Below are positions 46,381 to 60,590 of a stretch of 64,000 nucleotides of DNA, piece after piece. The DNA is taken from contig NC_134366.1 of assembly GCF_035582795.1 (NCBI RefSeq), positions 135,556,756 to 135,620,755 on the forward strand, written 5' to 3'. A program made the translations under genes and the position numbers. The stretch's first letter is position 1, and the number at the start of each line of letters is the position of its first letter. Below the pieces are notes generated by a model. The model searched no databases. It saw only the letters and a list, made by a program, of their open reading frames with translations, and had not been told where the DNA came from. The DNA is from Mycteria americana (taxonomy: Eukaryota > Chordata > Aves > Ciconiiformes > Ciconiidae).

Positions 46381-48507
46381 AAAACAATAAGCCTAAATTA
46401 TTGCATGTCTGCAACCTAGGTCTTGAGAAGCCTGGAAATGTCCCAGACACGAGCTTCAAGGAGGGACTGAACAGAGAAAGCTCCTTTTGTGGAGCTTTTC
46501 CCAACAGTGAGGGCAAAAGGGGGCCTGCACCTAATTCTAACTCACTGCTGAAGAAAAGCTGCCATAGGTTAGATGGCAACAGTAAAAAATGCTTTGATTT
46601 CAGGATAAGCATTTTAGGTGTGATGTGACAGAGAAATAGGAGTATAAGGATGCACACAGAGAGCTAACACTTTCAGATGTGCACAGAAAGCAATTTTTAC
46701 AGCAGCCTCATGGGTAGGTGTGAGCAGGGCAAGACTGATTTTGATAAGACCAGAAAAAAGTCTCAATAAATGAGACAACCATAACATGAATGAGAACTTC
46801 ACTTTTGTGAGTAGACAAGGAGAATTCTATCCTGGACACATTATGCAGAGGGAATTAGTAAAAAAAGTATGAACTAGGGATGAAGATACAGAGGAGCCTG
46901 GTAGATGTTCAGGTATAGCCAAAATGACAGGCAGAGAGATGACATCTGCCATGGCATCAAAGAGGAGGCAGAGAAGGGTTGGGCTGCAAGGGGGAGACTG
47001 TTGGCTAATCATCCATGAGAGGAAGCCAGGCAGACATACTCATATCTTAGTTGCCAGTGATAAATGTTTTGGAGGTGAGAAGTGGATGTGACAATCCTCA
47101 AAGAATATGACCAATTGCATAGAAATAAACAGTATTTGATATGTATCTGAGAAGCCAATATAACCACAAAACAGAGCACATACCATATTCTATCTCAGAA
47201 TAGTTATTAGTCAACTCTGTCTTGTTGCAAAGGGGTAAGCTATCTCATCTTTCATTTCTAACAGGGTTATTTCCATCTCTTATTAGACTATTTTTAGACT
47301 AAGTGGGTAAAACGTTTTGCTTCCAAACGAAAATAATATGGTCTTAATGCAGATCCCTGGGATGGCCTGTTACTAACCTCCTTCTATTTGGAGAAACAGC
47401 CATTCATTCCACCTATTTGTTTGCTTGTTTGCTTGTTTTCCTTACTTATTCAATGTTTAACTCATAGCAAAACTCATGATTATTCATCCTTCTTTAATCA
47501 TCTTCATTCTGTGAGAGAACCTGTTGAAAAACTACAGAAACTATGCTTTTAGGACATCTTTACCTGCGATTTCACTAGCTTTTAAAAAGCCTGCAAAGCA
47601 AAGCATTTTTCTTCCCCTTGACAAAGGCTGTGTTGGTCTGGCTTTCTATCAAGCTTTCTATCAAGAACTTCTGCAGTTCTGTCCTCAGACTGACTTCTCT
47701 CTAAGCTTTCTGTCTTACAGATCGCCCCAGAAAATGTTTCTAAAACACTGACATTGCTCAGTTGTGTGGAGTTACACCAAGAATGAACTTGGCCTAGTTT
47801 AAAACTAATAGTAATTTCAGAACATGGCAGGGAAAAAACTTCCTTACTTAACCTAAACATTTTTCTAGTTAGCTTGCATGGAAAATTTACAAACTTACTG
47901 AAGAAAACATCACTTGTCCTACCTTAGCACTAAATACTAAAAAAGCCATATTTTCTTCTTTTGATCCTGAAACTTACTTATTGCTTTTAGTTGTTTTTAC
48001 AAGAAATTGTGACAAACTAACTAAACCACTTGTTTAATCACGTGAAAATTTACATAACCTTATGCCACTGAAATAGAAATTAACTCTTTCCTGTGCCTAG
48101 CTGAGGTCCTACCAAGGTGAATACCACCTATTCAGTGCTTTTTCAGCTCTTGAACCTGAATTCTCTCTCTTCAAATCGCACAGCTGATAACAGTAAGTGT
48201 GAAGTTAAAGCTCAGAGAATAGAGTATGTTCCTTCTGCATCTGGATTTGGAGATGCTCTATCCTAAGCCTGGCACAGGGAGTAGCTCCCTCCCTCTCAGG
48301 ACTCACAGAGCCAAGGGCTTCTTTCTTGGCTCTCTGCTGAGACCACTGCCTACAGTTCTGGCCCTGCCTATGCGGCAGGCTCACGTCGCTGGTCAGTGGT
48401 TCTTCTGGTGGTTCTGCCACTGACATCATCTGAGCAAATATTTTATCAGTCTCCTCTTTAGCCATGAAAATGAAACAGAAGTGGTAAAATAAGAATTGGG
48501 TTGTTAA

Positions 48508-48520
48508 CCCCCCCCCCCCC
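48508..48520 (+). repeat. Poly(C) run
   Basis: Thirteen consecutive C in AT-rich DNA. Confidence 0.9.
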
Positions 48521-51500
48521 TTTAATAAATATATAAACTAATTAAACAATAAAATCAACTAACCCAATCAACCCAAATGTGACTTCTGGTTTAAAAAAAA
48601 GACTTTAATTTTTGGCAGTATACCTACTGAAAATTGAAGATACTCAGATACAAAACTATAACTGGTGTTAACCGGTTGTTAACCAGCAACACCAAACTGA
48701 GGAAAGAAAATAGTACCTATATAAAACTTGTGTATCCATTTCAGAAGTACAATAACAAAGGAAAAGAAAAGGAGGAAGCCTTTGAACTATCAACTTCCTA
48801 TTAATTGAGGGTTGCACTAACATTGTCTAATCTGCATATTTCAGATTACTGATATCAGCATTATTCCAAGATGCACTGCAGATAATTAAGCCTATTTTTT
48901 CATGTCCTATAAATCATCTTTGCACAAAATGCTGAGTTTATGATTAAATTCTTCTCTATATCTTTCCAGTGACCCAAATCCTTCTTTTTTTTTCTGTGAG
49001 ATCAATATCCTTAGGCTGTTTCTTCATAGACTATGTTTTAAACATGAAAAACACCTGACATGATGTAGGCATACTAAGGGTGAAAGATTAGCTTCCCATG
49101 TACATCACCCTAGTTTATATATCTTACTCTGCTTTCCCACCCTTGTGGTGAAAAGAACCTTTGTGCTTTGGCCATGAGCAAAACAGACTTTTTGTTACAC
49201 CTAAATGACACATTACATTTGACTGCAGTGCATTTATCAATAACTAGGGCTGAATTCTCTGGGTTCACATGCGCATCCTTTAGAGACTTTTATAATAGGC
49301 TATCCAGACTCTCTTCCACTGGCAATTCACACATGCTTTTTCTTCATACCCTGCCTCAACATCAATGTTAAACATTTTTTCTACGAATAACAGAAGCCTG
49401 GCTTACTCTAAATTTGTCCTGTGTCTCTTAAAGTATTCCACCTGTGGTTACTTCAAGTCCAGCACCTCCCATTCCTCCCCAGCCCTCAGTATTACCTTCA
49501 CTTTCCCACTGGGCTCCCCACTTCAGCTCTCCACCTCCCTCACCCCAAAACTGAAGCCCTCCTAGACCTGCCCTGGCAATCAGAGCCCTCTCATGGGTCT
49601 CACCTTTGTTGGCCTACTTCTCGGGCAAGACTTGCACGGGCTGTGTAAGTGTCAGCACTGCACAGGTATGGCCTGGGCAGCTGCCCTTGGCCACCTGCCT
49701 GCCACCGTAGGCAAGCAAAAAGGATAGGAACACGTTCATCGTGTTTCCTCCCTCTCCTTCTCCATCTATTCCCCGCTCGCCATATGGGTTAGAGGAGTTT
49801 GTTCTCCTGGGGTCTGCAAAGAAGAGAGTAATGCCTTTTGAGGGGCACTTCCCTCAAAACCACATGCCGAGTGAAGCCTGGATTGCCGGAATTTCACCTT
49901 CAAGGCAGAGGGAGAGGACACTGTAGTGGCCCAAGGGCTGAAGGTGTCATAGCTTCTCCTAGCAGCTGGAGGGGCTCCGGAGATCCCACCTGGGTGCTGG
50001 GCTGGTGTTTGACAGGACTAACACCCTCTTTGATAGAGAAGCAATGTCAGGAACAAATAATTATGCTAGAAGCTTGTACTGTCACATTGAAAGGCAGGGG
50101 AATTATCAGGTAACTGACTGGTGTATAAGTGACCGAGAAGTCTGTAGCGGCTGTGGTTTTTTCAAAGCTCTGAAGAAGCTGGTTTATATTAGGAAGAGTG
50201 ATTACATAGCAAATGGCTAAAGAATAACTTGAGAAAAGCCTTGGTCTCCATGAGGAATTTGGCACAGTGTCCGTAATTCATACCTGCATAACTGGCCATA
50301 TGTGCCTTCCTGCCCCTTCCCCCTGCCGTGCGCAGTAACATCGCAACAGTCTTCCTTCATTTCCTATTGGAAGTTAAACTTCTTTCAGGACTGATGAGGC
50401 ACTTGGGTAATGCCAAGCTTCGTCTTTATTTAATGTATTTAAAGAACTACTTATCCAAATCACTTTGAGTCTGGACATAAACTTCTTCTTCAAATGCCAA
50501 AAAATACTAATGGAAAATGATCTATTTTGAGAGTACCAGAAGTGAAGAAACACTGAAATTTATAATGGAGAGCAGTACATCTCCATAATGGTGAACACCT
50601 AGTTTTACTTCTGAAACAGAAAACTCGATTTTGGAAAAGGAGGAACCCAAGTACTTGGATAGCAATCTTATTCCTGTTGCCAAGAATATTCCTGTTGGAG
50701 TTTTGACTAATGAATCATAGTTTAACATTTCACAGCCACAATAATTTCCAGTTGCCCCTAGATTTCTGAGATGGGCTTGGCAACCCTGAGCGATCACGCC
50801 GGGGTAGCTTATTTCAAGCACCACCTAGTGGATCTATTTAAAAGACACCAAAAAAACCCCACCAGCGATTAGCAAAATATTTTAGCTTTTGAAGACAGGA
50901 ATGGCAGCTGTTAGTCTCCCCTCTTTAAGTGTTGCCATTTGATTGCTCGTTAATAGCAAGTCACAACAGCTCTGAAAAACGCTAAATTAATAAAGCTGAA
51001 AAAATACTAGTCTGTCCAGCTATTCCATGTACAAAATTTGGCTCTTACTGAGCCTCAGCATAGGACATTCTCTTCCCAACTCAATAGGCTCAAAACATTT
51101 AGAGAGATATGTCCTTTAATGATCAGAATTCCCCGAGTAAAGAAAAATTAACTTCTGCTTTTAAATGAAAACAAGAGGGAAAGACTGAGATGTTATGATT
51201 TTAATAATGGAAAATAACTAACCAAAGAAAGAAGGTACTTCTGATCTTGTTCACTGGTCAGTAAAATGTGGCTATATAATTATGTAAGTATACAATTTTT
51301 AAAATGTAGTCTGTTATGCTTAGAGATACTTGATAGGCCTACTATCTGAGCAATTTCCTAAAATAAAAATAATATAATGTGAATCAATATAATAAGTTTA
51401 TTAATACTTTTATTGGTTTTGTTGATTTAATTTAAGTATGGAGGGATGGTTACTTATTTTAAATTCTGTATTTGATCTGATCATTGCATCATAACATATA

Positions 51501-53067
51501 TAATTCATACATTAAATATTACTTATGAAGAGCATTCTTCAGTAGGACTTCAGACTTACTGTTGCAAGAAACTGAGATCTGATTGAAAATATTAAACTCT
51601 TGAGATCTTTAAAGTGACGGGTTGCCAGCCTAAAGTAAACTGGTTTTGCCCTGACTCAGGACTGGGACCAAACCTTGAGCACCTGAGTACTTGTGCCTTG
51701 TCTAATTAGGGGGCTAGCCAGTGCAGACCTTGCAATTAAGATTAGGGAATAGAGATGGCCAAGATCAGGCAACTAAAATATAAAATAGAAGGAATACTGT
51801 GAAGCGTCAACAACAAGAGAAAGTACTGTCATGCCAGAATCAGCATAACCATTTATGAGATGCAGTTACTGATGGCTGAAAGACCAAAACAGTGGCAAAC
51901 AGAAATTAGTGAAAGAACTGAAAGCAGAAACCAATGCTCAGAAAAAGTAATTCTGAGCTCTCTGCCCTGGAGACACTTTTGAGTGGACTGAAATTAATGG
52001 TGTCGATCCAGCAGCTGATCAGACGTTTGATTACATAGGTTAATGAAAACCCTTAAAAAAATGGACGGTTTCTGTGTCTGGAATGAAATATAAGGATGTA
52101 GAAAGGATTGTGTATCTCTCTTTGATGAGGCTGTTAAAATAAAACTGGATTCACAATAGCCAATGGGTTCTATCATGTAATTAGTTAAGTCAGCTGTATT
52201 TGATATTCATTTATTCAATTAATCTATATTTAGAAAAATATAACTCTTAGTTCTAACTTTTGTATATTGAAAGTATTTTTCACCCATTTTACACTAAACT
52301 CACAGTCTAGATTTAACTTGCTATTTTACAGTAAGGCATGACTGAAAATAGATCAATTCTTGTAAGGAGTACAGAGCTACAAGTAGTGACGAAGAACAGA
52401 CATTTGTCATTAATGAGGAAACGTAGTTACTTTTAGTTCACTGAATGGAAATGACCAAAGTACTATGTACTAATCATTACAATTTTATCTTTATTTTGAA
52501 ATTACCTAAGTTGATTTGGTCTGTATGTGGTACATTACAAGATATCTCTGCCTTAAAACAGAATTTAAGTTGCACTCTTCTTACAAATAACAATGGGGGA
52601 ATCACACCTTTGTGTCTGTTTGTTCATGGTATTCTTTTATAAATATTTGGATATTAAAAATATACATAAAATATATTTATTTTGTGCCTAATTATATAAA
52701 TACCTTTATCCTGGGGACGTTGAGTGGCTGGGCTGACAAAGTAGGTGTAGGGCTTATGTATTTCAAAGAAAACAAAACTTTGTCCTTCTCCAGATTTGTA
52801 TTATACATTTTAAAGTGATGCAAATACAAAATATCAAATGTTCTGATTCACAGGTCTCCTTCACCCACATACTGTGGTCAAGGAAATAGTCAGAGACATT
52901 AACTAAATTCTACGAGCCTTTGGCGATTCTTTTTATTATCATATTTATAAAAGGGTGGGTGGCTGGATTTTGTGCCTGCAAAGGTAAATTGTAATGATGG
53001 TTTAGCTATGCAGAACTAATACATAATATAAATCATAAAGGTGCCTTCTGCAGCTTCTATATTTTTG

Positions 53068-53143
53068 AGGGTCAAATTCAGCCTGGTGTCAATGGACACA
53101 ATTCCACTGACACTGTACACTGATATTGGGTTGAATTTATCCT
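53068..53143. repeat. Putative ancient palindromic element
   Basis: GAGGGTCAAATTCAGCCTGG on the left and TTGGGTTGAATTTATCCTC on the right are imperfect inverted repeats, with CAATGGACACAATTCCACTG between. It resembles old amniote MITEs with GGTCAAATTC ends. Confidence 0.4.
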
Positions 53144-56100
53144 CTTGCATTGCGCAGGGAGAGTGGATGTACATCTTTTTCCTGTTTTTTTGTTCAGTGA
53201 GAGACCATGGCACTCAAAGTACACAGAGGAAAACAGCAGCCTTTCTGGTCAGTCAGAACCGTGCTTCCAAGGACTCAGAAACTCTGGCTTGTATGCAAAT
53301 CAGGATTTATTAACAAGACTTCAGCGTCCCAGGAGGTAGATGCTTTTAAGGAGATATGTGCAGTATGTCATCCAAGGACAAAGAAAGTTACCATAGCTCA
53401 TTGTAAAAAAGTTTGATTCTAAAAAGGTGATTCTGAACATTAAAATATTTCGTAAATAAACAAAGATGACAATATAATCTACATAATCATGCATAATGTG
53501 ATGATATGAAGTGATATCTATAAAATTAGCGTATACCTTAGATAGCAGAGGAACATGATACAGATGCAAAAAAAATTATTATGGTAGATATTTTTAAGGC
53601 AAATGTCTTTCAGGAACACAATTCTTCACTTATTGCATTATTGCACTCTTACTTGTTAGGGGTTTCTTCGACTTTCTTGGGAAAAAAGAAGTGTGGAGAA
53701 ATAACCCAAAATATAAAAGTATGGCCTGAAAAATACTGCTTCTGACGGGAAGCATGCCTATCAGAAGGTACTGATCAGGTATGATACTGTTTAAAATTTC
53801 AGTAAATTTTATGGAGCACAATGGAGATTTAGGTAGGTGTTGTAGACATTAAACACTCACATAAATAATCAATTTTGACAACATCCTGTAATTATATACA
53901 TGGTTTAAGAACATTAACAGAGGACACACCTTGTGTAGACATAGCTGTATAGATAGCAGGATCTAGACATAGGTACAGGGTTCGGGAAGAGGGATTACTT
54001 TAACTTTCTCAGGATCTGTCAGAGCAAGCTAGCTTCAAGCTAGCACTGGAGATACCCTTCCACTTTGTCATCTTCTGCTTAGCAGCTAACATCTCCTGCA
54101 ACATTATGCTATATGACTTTTGAATTTAACCACTAACAAACTACATAGCAAAAAGTATCTAGGAAAAAAATGGAAGCATCACTGACAGTAGGATTTTAGA
54201 AAGTTTTGTAAGGTTATAAAACTGACAAAAATTTTCTAAGTTTAGAAATCAGATTAATGGAGTGGGATGTGGAATGGATGCTGGGAGCAGCGCAAAAGCC
54301 CTCATTCTACCAAAGAGCAAACTTGGAGGACTTCTTGCGCAAGAATGGAAAACACAGAATCCTGTGAAAAAGACATGAGCTTCTCCCATTTCTGGAAAAA
54401 AAAAAATAGTAAAAGTTTTAGGGGGAAAAAGAAAAATAGGACACTCCTGTGACATGACAAGGGCCAGGCAGTAAAAATATTTCGTTTACCTAATGAAATA
54501 GCCAAAGACTGCAGGAGTCAAAATGCTGCAGTCACATGCTGAACATGACTTCAGGAAGGTTTACAGGTATTTTCCACCAGGCTGAACAGAAAAATATTAA
54601 TAAGATGGTAGCATCATGTATCCTTTCCATAACCTATTTAATCCTTTTTTCCAAAATAAGTGTCAAAGTAAATTTATGGAATGGGTGACTGCCTCAGCAA
54701 ATGCACATCATGTCTCTTTGACATAGTAAACTTTTTTTAACTACAAAGATATTCTTGAATCTAATGTCAGAGGTGGGAATCACAGTTTGTCTTTGAAATA
54801 ATTATCAAATCCAGTTCATGACAATTTTTCTTAAACATCAGGAAAATTATAAACTTAAATTAAAATTAAAGAATAGCATTCAGTGCATATTCTCAGGCAA
54901 GCAGGTTACCATGTGAGGCTTAGCACCTAAAATGCTAGCTTTATGTATATTTACCTACAGCTCATCAAAGCCAAATCTTGAAACAGGAATGAAACATGTA
55001 AGCAGCTGTGCTGGAGTACAGACGTCACAGGCTAAATGGAACTAGAGAAGCTTTTCTTACTGCAGGTCACCTAAAAATATTTGGCCAAACAGTACAGTAT
55101 CTGAGCACTGTCTGTACAATAGTTCCATGCTTTTTCTGGTCTGGCATATGAAATAAGTTGAAACAGGGTGGGAACAGGCCATGGGCTGCTGTCTACAGTG
55201 CACTTTGAGAAAGAGGGTTGCTACTTGGAGGAGTGTGTGTGCTTTAAAGCCACATGCAGGAATTTCTGCTTTTTTAAAATTAGAAAACTGTTGGGTTTCC
55301 TACATGTTATATAGTTTGCTAATGAACTGGGAAAAGTATGGTCTTAAAAGTACTATGATGTGGGCCAGAAGTACTCCAGCTATATAAACTCTGGCCACTG
55401 GTAGTCTTCTCTAGCACAGTGTTTGGTAGTTACCTTATCCTCTGGGCTGTAGTCAGGATGATGGCATAGCCAAGCTTCAAACATGCAGTTACGATGAGTA
55501 ACATTGTACACCAAAAGGGAGATTGCTCTATGCGATTAGGAGCAAAGGCAGCACGAGACATTCATTTTACACAAAATATGAGTGAAATTTTGATTTAAAA
55601 AATAGACTGATGGACAGAGATGGTTTCAGGGAGAGAATGTAAGAAATAAAGCAGGTTTTTTTCTTTAAAGACTGTCTCTCATAAGAAGAACTAATGAGGG
55701 AAGATCTGTCATCAACTAATCACTGTTGTGGACCCAGCCTACTGTGATATGTGACTATGTGCTCCCTTAAGCCAAATAGTTATCACACACTGTTTAATAT
55801 TTTACATTAGTATATATATGGAAAAGAGCTTCCCAGTGTGGAAAGCTCCTGTCTTACCTCACACTCCCAGATAATGCAGCCCACCAAAAATAACACACTG
55901 GATAACAAAGGAAATAAAATCAAAGTATCTAGGAGGTGAAACCATTGTTATTTAAACACCGGAATCTCTTTTTTAAAGACAGCATACACTAACTTAGCTG
56001 CTTAACTCTGTCACAGTGTTAGCTATTAGCTATTACATTCTGTTTAATTGTCCATCAATTATTATTTTATTCTAAGATTATTTACAGTCCTTTCATACAA

Positions 56101-56767
56101 TTTTGCAGTCCTTTCCTACAATGTTTTCCTCCAAATTCTTTCATAAGTGCAAGCCTGTATTTCCTCATTCCCAAGAAGTGCATGACCAACATTTTGTACA
56201 ACTTTATCACTCTTTTATGGTCAGTGTATTTTCCATAATGCCTGTTGCATATTTTGAAATTCCCCATTCCATAGATGCTAATGTACTATTCAAAACCATT
56301 AAAACCTTAGAAAAGAATGCTTGCTGGAATCTGTGACCTGCCCTGGTCTTCAGCATGGGACTGAATTTCACACAGGGTGCATAGCATGTTATTTAATTAC
56401 CACTGACTAAATGATACATGATAAAGTCCTTATATACTCCTATTTTTAATAGCTCAGAACTATTAAATCTCACACACACAGAGGGAAATTGTTTATCTGC
56501 AGTTGAGCTCTGTTTTTCATTCATTTGTAGCCGATTTATGAGGACTTTTTTGCCAACACAGTGATCCTTCATGCCAGATGAAGTTGGGCAGCCCAGTCTC
56601 TTGACCCCAGAGCCGGGGAGCACAGGTGTAATGCCAAGGTGCAGCTGGAGGTGTGCTAATAACTGTGACACTCTGGAAGGCAAGTTCCTCAGCAGTAACC
56701 TACACCTGAGCTTTGACTTTGTCTCATGAACTATCCACAGACTCTCAATCCCAGATAATCATAAAAA

Positions 56768-56850
56768 TATTGATTGGTGGGGATATCTGGAGGCCACCTA
56801 GTCCAGCTTACTGCTTGGAGAAGGTCTTTTACCAACAGTAGATCATAATC
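56768..56850 (-). mobile_element. Degenerate CR1 3' fragment
   Basis: GGGGATATCTGGAGGCCACC followed by TAGTCCAGCTTACTGCTTGG parallels the reverse complement of an older CR1 3' end (GGACCTCTGGAGATCATCTAGTCCAACC). Strongly diverged. Confidence 0.45.
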
Positions 56851-58711
56851 CACTGATATCTTTTTAAATGTATTTTTTGAGGCAGTAGAAACAGAAGAAC
56901 ACTAGTAGCATGCATTTTCTACTTATTTAACAAGTATTTTCATAATCTTTTTGAGCTGTTAGGCCACACTGAGAAACACAGGCATCATGGTATTTACAGT
57001 CTGTCTGTTGTCTGGTATTAGTTTGTAAGAGTCTTGGGCCCACTTTCTATCTGTAGCCAAGACTTGACAAAGCACCCATTTTACAGTCCTGTGACAGCCT
57101 CTGAGATGTATGACAAAATAATGGTTATTTGGACTTGAACTTTTTAAATTTTACTGGCTAAGAAAAGAATCCTCACTACGTTTTCTGAGTGCTTAAGAAC
57201 TTGTGTCTTAAATCTCAATCATTTTCAAAGAAGTTATTACCATAAAGTTTTCCTAATTTTTAAAATACATATATTCTTCTGGTTTTATCCAGTGAAGCTG
57301 AAGAGAAAAATGTATCTCAAAAGGGTAAATGCAGTCATCCTTTTGCCCTTTAAGTTTGCCATTACGTTGGCACAATCACTACTCTGAAAGCAGTAATGGA
57401 AAAATCCAAAAGGTTTTGTTGAATGTAACAGGGAAGACTTTGATAAGGACCTACTGATTTCATGGTTAAACAATGGGAATTGTCCCCCTCCTGAGCTCTG
57501 TTGTAGTCTAGATCTACATTTCTAGAAGGGCCCCAAGACCTGTTCAGGGTCATGAATTGGACTGGAGTCCTGAAGAGAATGTTACTGTTGGTTGGCACTC
57601 CCTGTGCAATTAAGTCCAGTTGAAGAACAGCTGGCATAGTGGCTTAGACATAGCTCCATCTGCACCAACACTGCAAGTCATGCACATGGATGATGCAAAC
57701 CTTCAATATGATAATCTGATGGCAAAGGGTGGTGGAATCAAACTGCCATAGTTCAGATCACAAATGATACTCCTGAACATAACTATGAGATGATGGAAAA
57801 TTAGAGGGAAAAAAAAGAGGCCTAAAAGCATTTTGAAAACCAAACCCTATATATTTCCAGAGTCTCTAGAGCCACATAAGGCCGGAACTTGAACTATAAT
57901 ATTACAGAACTAATTGCCACAGAGCATTCCAGCAAGTCCTCAGAGGCTTGTGTTATTCCCCATCAAAAAGGTTCATTTGAGCCTAAGACTTTGTAAAGCT
58001 TGCAATGCAGACTGGAATCCTGCTGAACTTGCACTCTCTTTAAGGATAATTTTCACTCCACCACATTCCTAACGGTATAGATAAGGAGGAACAATGTAGA
58101 ATCACTTCCCAGCACAGATATCAACATTATCAAAAACTGGAAATAGTTGCAGCAGATTGGATTTTTGTCACACAAATCACAGCGACCATTATAAACTGAA
58201 TTCAAAATTTCCACAGCTTTTATTTATTCCACTATTACATTGCATATTCAACTGAATAGATGCTATTAAGTCACTAGGGGCCAGCACCTTCTCAAAGGCA
58301 ATACAGTACTTCTATAAGAGGAGCAATGTTTAAAACCCCTCCTGACAACTAGCAAGGGGCTATGAACCAGACGGTTTAAAGCCTGCTCTTTCATTGGCCC
58401 AGATTCCCTAAGGGACTTACGTGGCAGATTCTTATCTAGTGTTCTTGATGTCAAGTTTAGGTCTCTAAGATCAAAACTGGAATTTTCAATGCCATAGTCA
58501 ACTTTGCGGGATTTACCCATGGCCAGTAGTCCCCATGACCTAAGAAATGTTGAGATCTGAATTCTCTCCTCAGTGGAAAGAGATTAGAATCCACATTTCT
58601 CATGGCAGTATTCTCATTACCACACCAAAAAGTATTCTGGGGTTAAATTTATTTCACTGTGGTTAAATGAAATAAGGATAAAAGATGCCAGGAAAACAAC
58701 CAACCAACCAA

Positions 58712-58726
58712 CCCCCCCCCCCCCCC
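58712..58726 (+). repeat. (AACC)n followed by a 15-base C run
   Basis: ACAACCAACCAACCAA leads directly into fifteen consecutive C. Confidence 0.9.
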
Positions 58727-59234
58727 AACAAACCAAAGATAGAAATGAATGTCTAGCTTATTGGTAAGGAGACTATCCAACATTGGCACTCTTTCCACCT
58801 AAGTGCCTGTGCTCTGTTTGACTTACTTTTACTTTTTCTCTGCCTACTCAATCTTTATTTTTTGTATGTAAACTAGAACCACTTCACCAAGGAGAATCCC
58901 CTCATGCCATAGCTGCCTATGGAGTAGGAAAACAGGAAAAAAAGGGAAAGAAATATGATTTGAAAGACTGAATCTAAGGGTCCCACTGCTTTGTAACTGT
59001 CGCGCTACAGAGGTGGGGATGCAGTCTTACTTGCTTTGATAGTGTTTTAAAGGAGTCTTATCCAGAGCTAAGTTTGCAGCTCTACTAAAGGTCAACCAGT
59101 TCATCCAGGTGTTGTAAGAGATGATCAACTTTAACCTTGCCAGCTGCAGTTTAAATTCATATTTTGTCCTGTTTGAAAGAACACAGACAGAAATTATCAC
59201 TTTCTTTTATGCATAAAAATATTTAATATCTTTC

Positions 59235-59480
59235 TTCGTATCAGCCCTCATTCTTCTTCTAGTCCAACCAAGGCCATTTCTTTCAATCTTTTCTTTTAGA
59301 ACCTATTTTCCAGACCTTTCATCATCCCTGTTGCTTTCCTCTGGACTCTAACATATGTTTCTTGATGGGTGGTTGTCAAAATGAGACTGCACTACAACAG
59401 ATTAAATGAGCACTCTGCAAGTCTTACCTACACCAATTTAGGTTAACTTCCAATATAATGTTCACTTTTTGACAATAGTA
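59235..59480 (-). mobile_element. Old CR1 ORF2 fragment
   Basis: Words such as CCAGACCTTTCATCATCCCT, GTTGCTTTCCTCTGGACTCT and GAGACTGCACTACAACAG follow the order of the reverse complement of CR1 ORF2 (CCAGACCCTTCACCAGCTTCATTGCCCTTCTCTGGAC in the young copy at 28.39 kb). It has many substitutions and no open frame. Confidence 0.6.
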
Positions 59481-60240
59481 AGAAATTATTATCCACGATA
59501 ACCTGACTCTCTCATCCAGAAGTGTTACTTACCCAGCTATTTCCCAGGATCACTTTGTGCCATTGCTAAAAAATAAGACACCCTTTACTTTGTGAAGAAA
59601 AAACACGTGCACTGAGTTACAAAAGGGACTCAGACTAAGTGTCTTGAAGGATGTACCTTCCCATTGCCTTGACAGATATGTTTAGACAAGTGATATTGGA
59701 TTTAAGGCATTCTCTCCTCAAAACTCTACGCAGCATATTAACTACCATGCTAACTTTTCAGATTCAATTGTATAAATGCTTAATTCTCCACTGGGATTTT
59801 TGGAACCATCTTGGCTTTTATTGGTGGTTGCACGCTACAGGAACGCCCTATACAGTTGCTGAACTTGTGTTTACGCTAAGGCCCGTGTATTTCATTAATG
59901 ATGGAGGAGAAAGCAGCTACATACACAAAAATGCATTTGACAAACCACTGTTTGCTCTCCCACCAAACCCGTACTGGAGCAGAGAGTTCTAAACGCAGGC
60001 CAGCGACAGAGGGAAGTGGACGAGGGCTACACGATAAACGTTACAAGCAGGTAACCCCGCCATCCATAAGTACACCCGGCCGGAGGCTGTAATGCAGCCC
60101 GGGCTCGGGCTCGGGCTCCGGCCCCAGGCAGCACAGCGCAGCGCAGGGCCGTCCGGCAACGGCGACTCCCCGCAGGCCACCGCGTACAACCCCAAGCGGA
60201 GGTGCTGCGGAGGGGACGGCAGGACCCAAGGAGGAGACGG

Positions 60241-60330
60241 CGGGCAGTGGCGGGCAGTGGCGGGCAGTGGCGGGCAGTGGCGGGCAGTGGCGGGCAGTGG
60301 CGGGCAGTGGCGGGCAGTGGCGGGCAGTGG
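60241..60330 (+). repeat. Minisatellite: nine perfect copies of CGGGCAGTGG
   Basis: Nine tandem 10-bp units with no mismatch, followed by a partial CGGGC. Each unit boundary gives a GGCGGGC word and one CpG. It lies about 0.7-0.8 kb upstream of the YTHDF3 start codon. Open frames crossing it on both strands are repeat by-products. Confidence 0.97.
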
Positions 60331-60431
60331 CGGGCGCTAACGGCAACCGGGCCGAGACCCCTCACACCGCTGCCGGCCCTGACACTGCCGCCAGCTGCCG
60401 CACGCGCACTCCTCATTGCCCGTGCTCTCCG

Positions 60432-60442
60432 GCGCATGCGCA
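60432..60442. promoter_or_regulatory. NRF1-like site 1
   Basis: GCGCATGCGCA matches the NRF1 consensus TGCGCATGCGCA except for the first base. Confidence 0.65.
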
Positions 60443-60509
60443 GTAGAGCGGAGGCAACGAACGTTATTTATCGCCTCCTCCCTGAGCATTCCTCAGCTGT
60501 CCCCTAGGA

Positions 60510-60519
60510 GCATGCGCAT
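60510..60519. promoter_or_regulatory. NRF1-like site 2 (half-strength)
   Basis: GCATGCGCAT, a core NRF1 half-palindrome match. Confidence 0.5.
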
Positions 60520-60576
60520 TCCGTGGCTGACAGGGAGGGGGAATCAGCCGCAGACTCCTTCCGCCTGCTCCCCACC

Positions 60577-60590
60577 GCGCGCATGCGCGC
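60577..60590. promoter_or_regulatory. NRF1-like site 3
   Basis: GCGCGCATGCGCGC, a perfect 14-bp palindrome containing the NRF1 core GCGCATGCGC. Confidence 0.65.

Larger units (their letters stand above)
37208..60060. other. Intergenic sequence between TTPA and YTHDF3
   Basis: About 23 kb with no coding exon I can support. All open frames in it are short and resemble no known protein. It includes the repeat remnants listed separately, pyrimidine-rich (about 40630-40700) and T-rich (about 41518-41542) tracts, C-runs (48508-48520 and 58712-58726), and a small CpG-containing patch near 43.76-43.90 kb. Non-coding RNAs or enhancers cannot be excluded. Confidence 0.6.
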
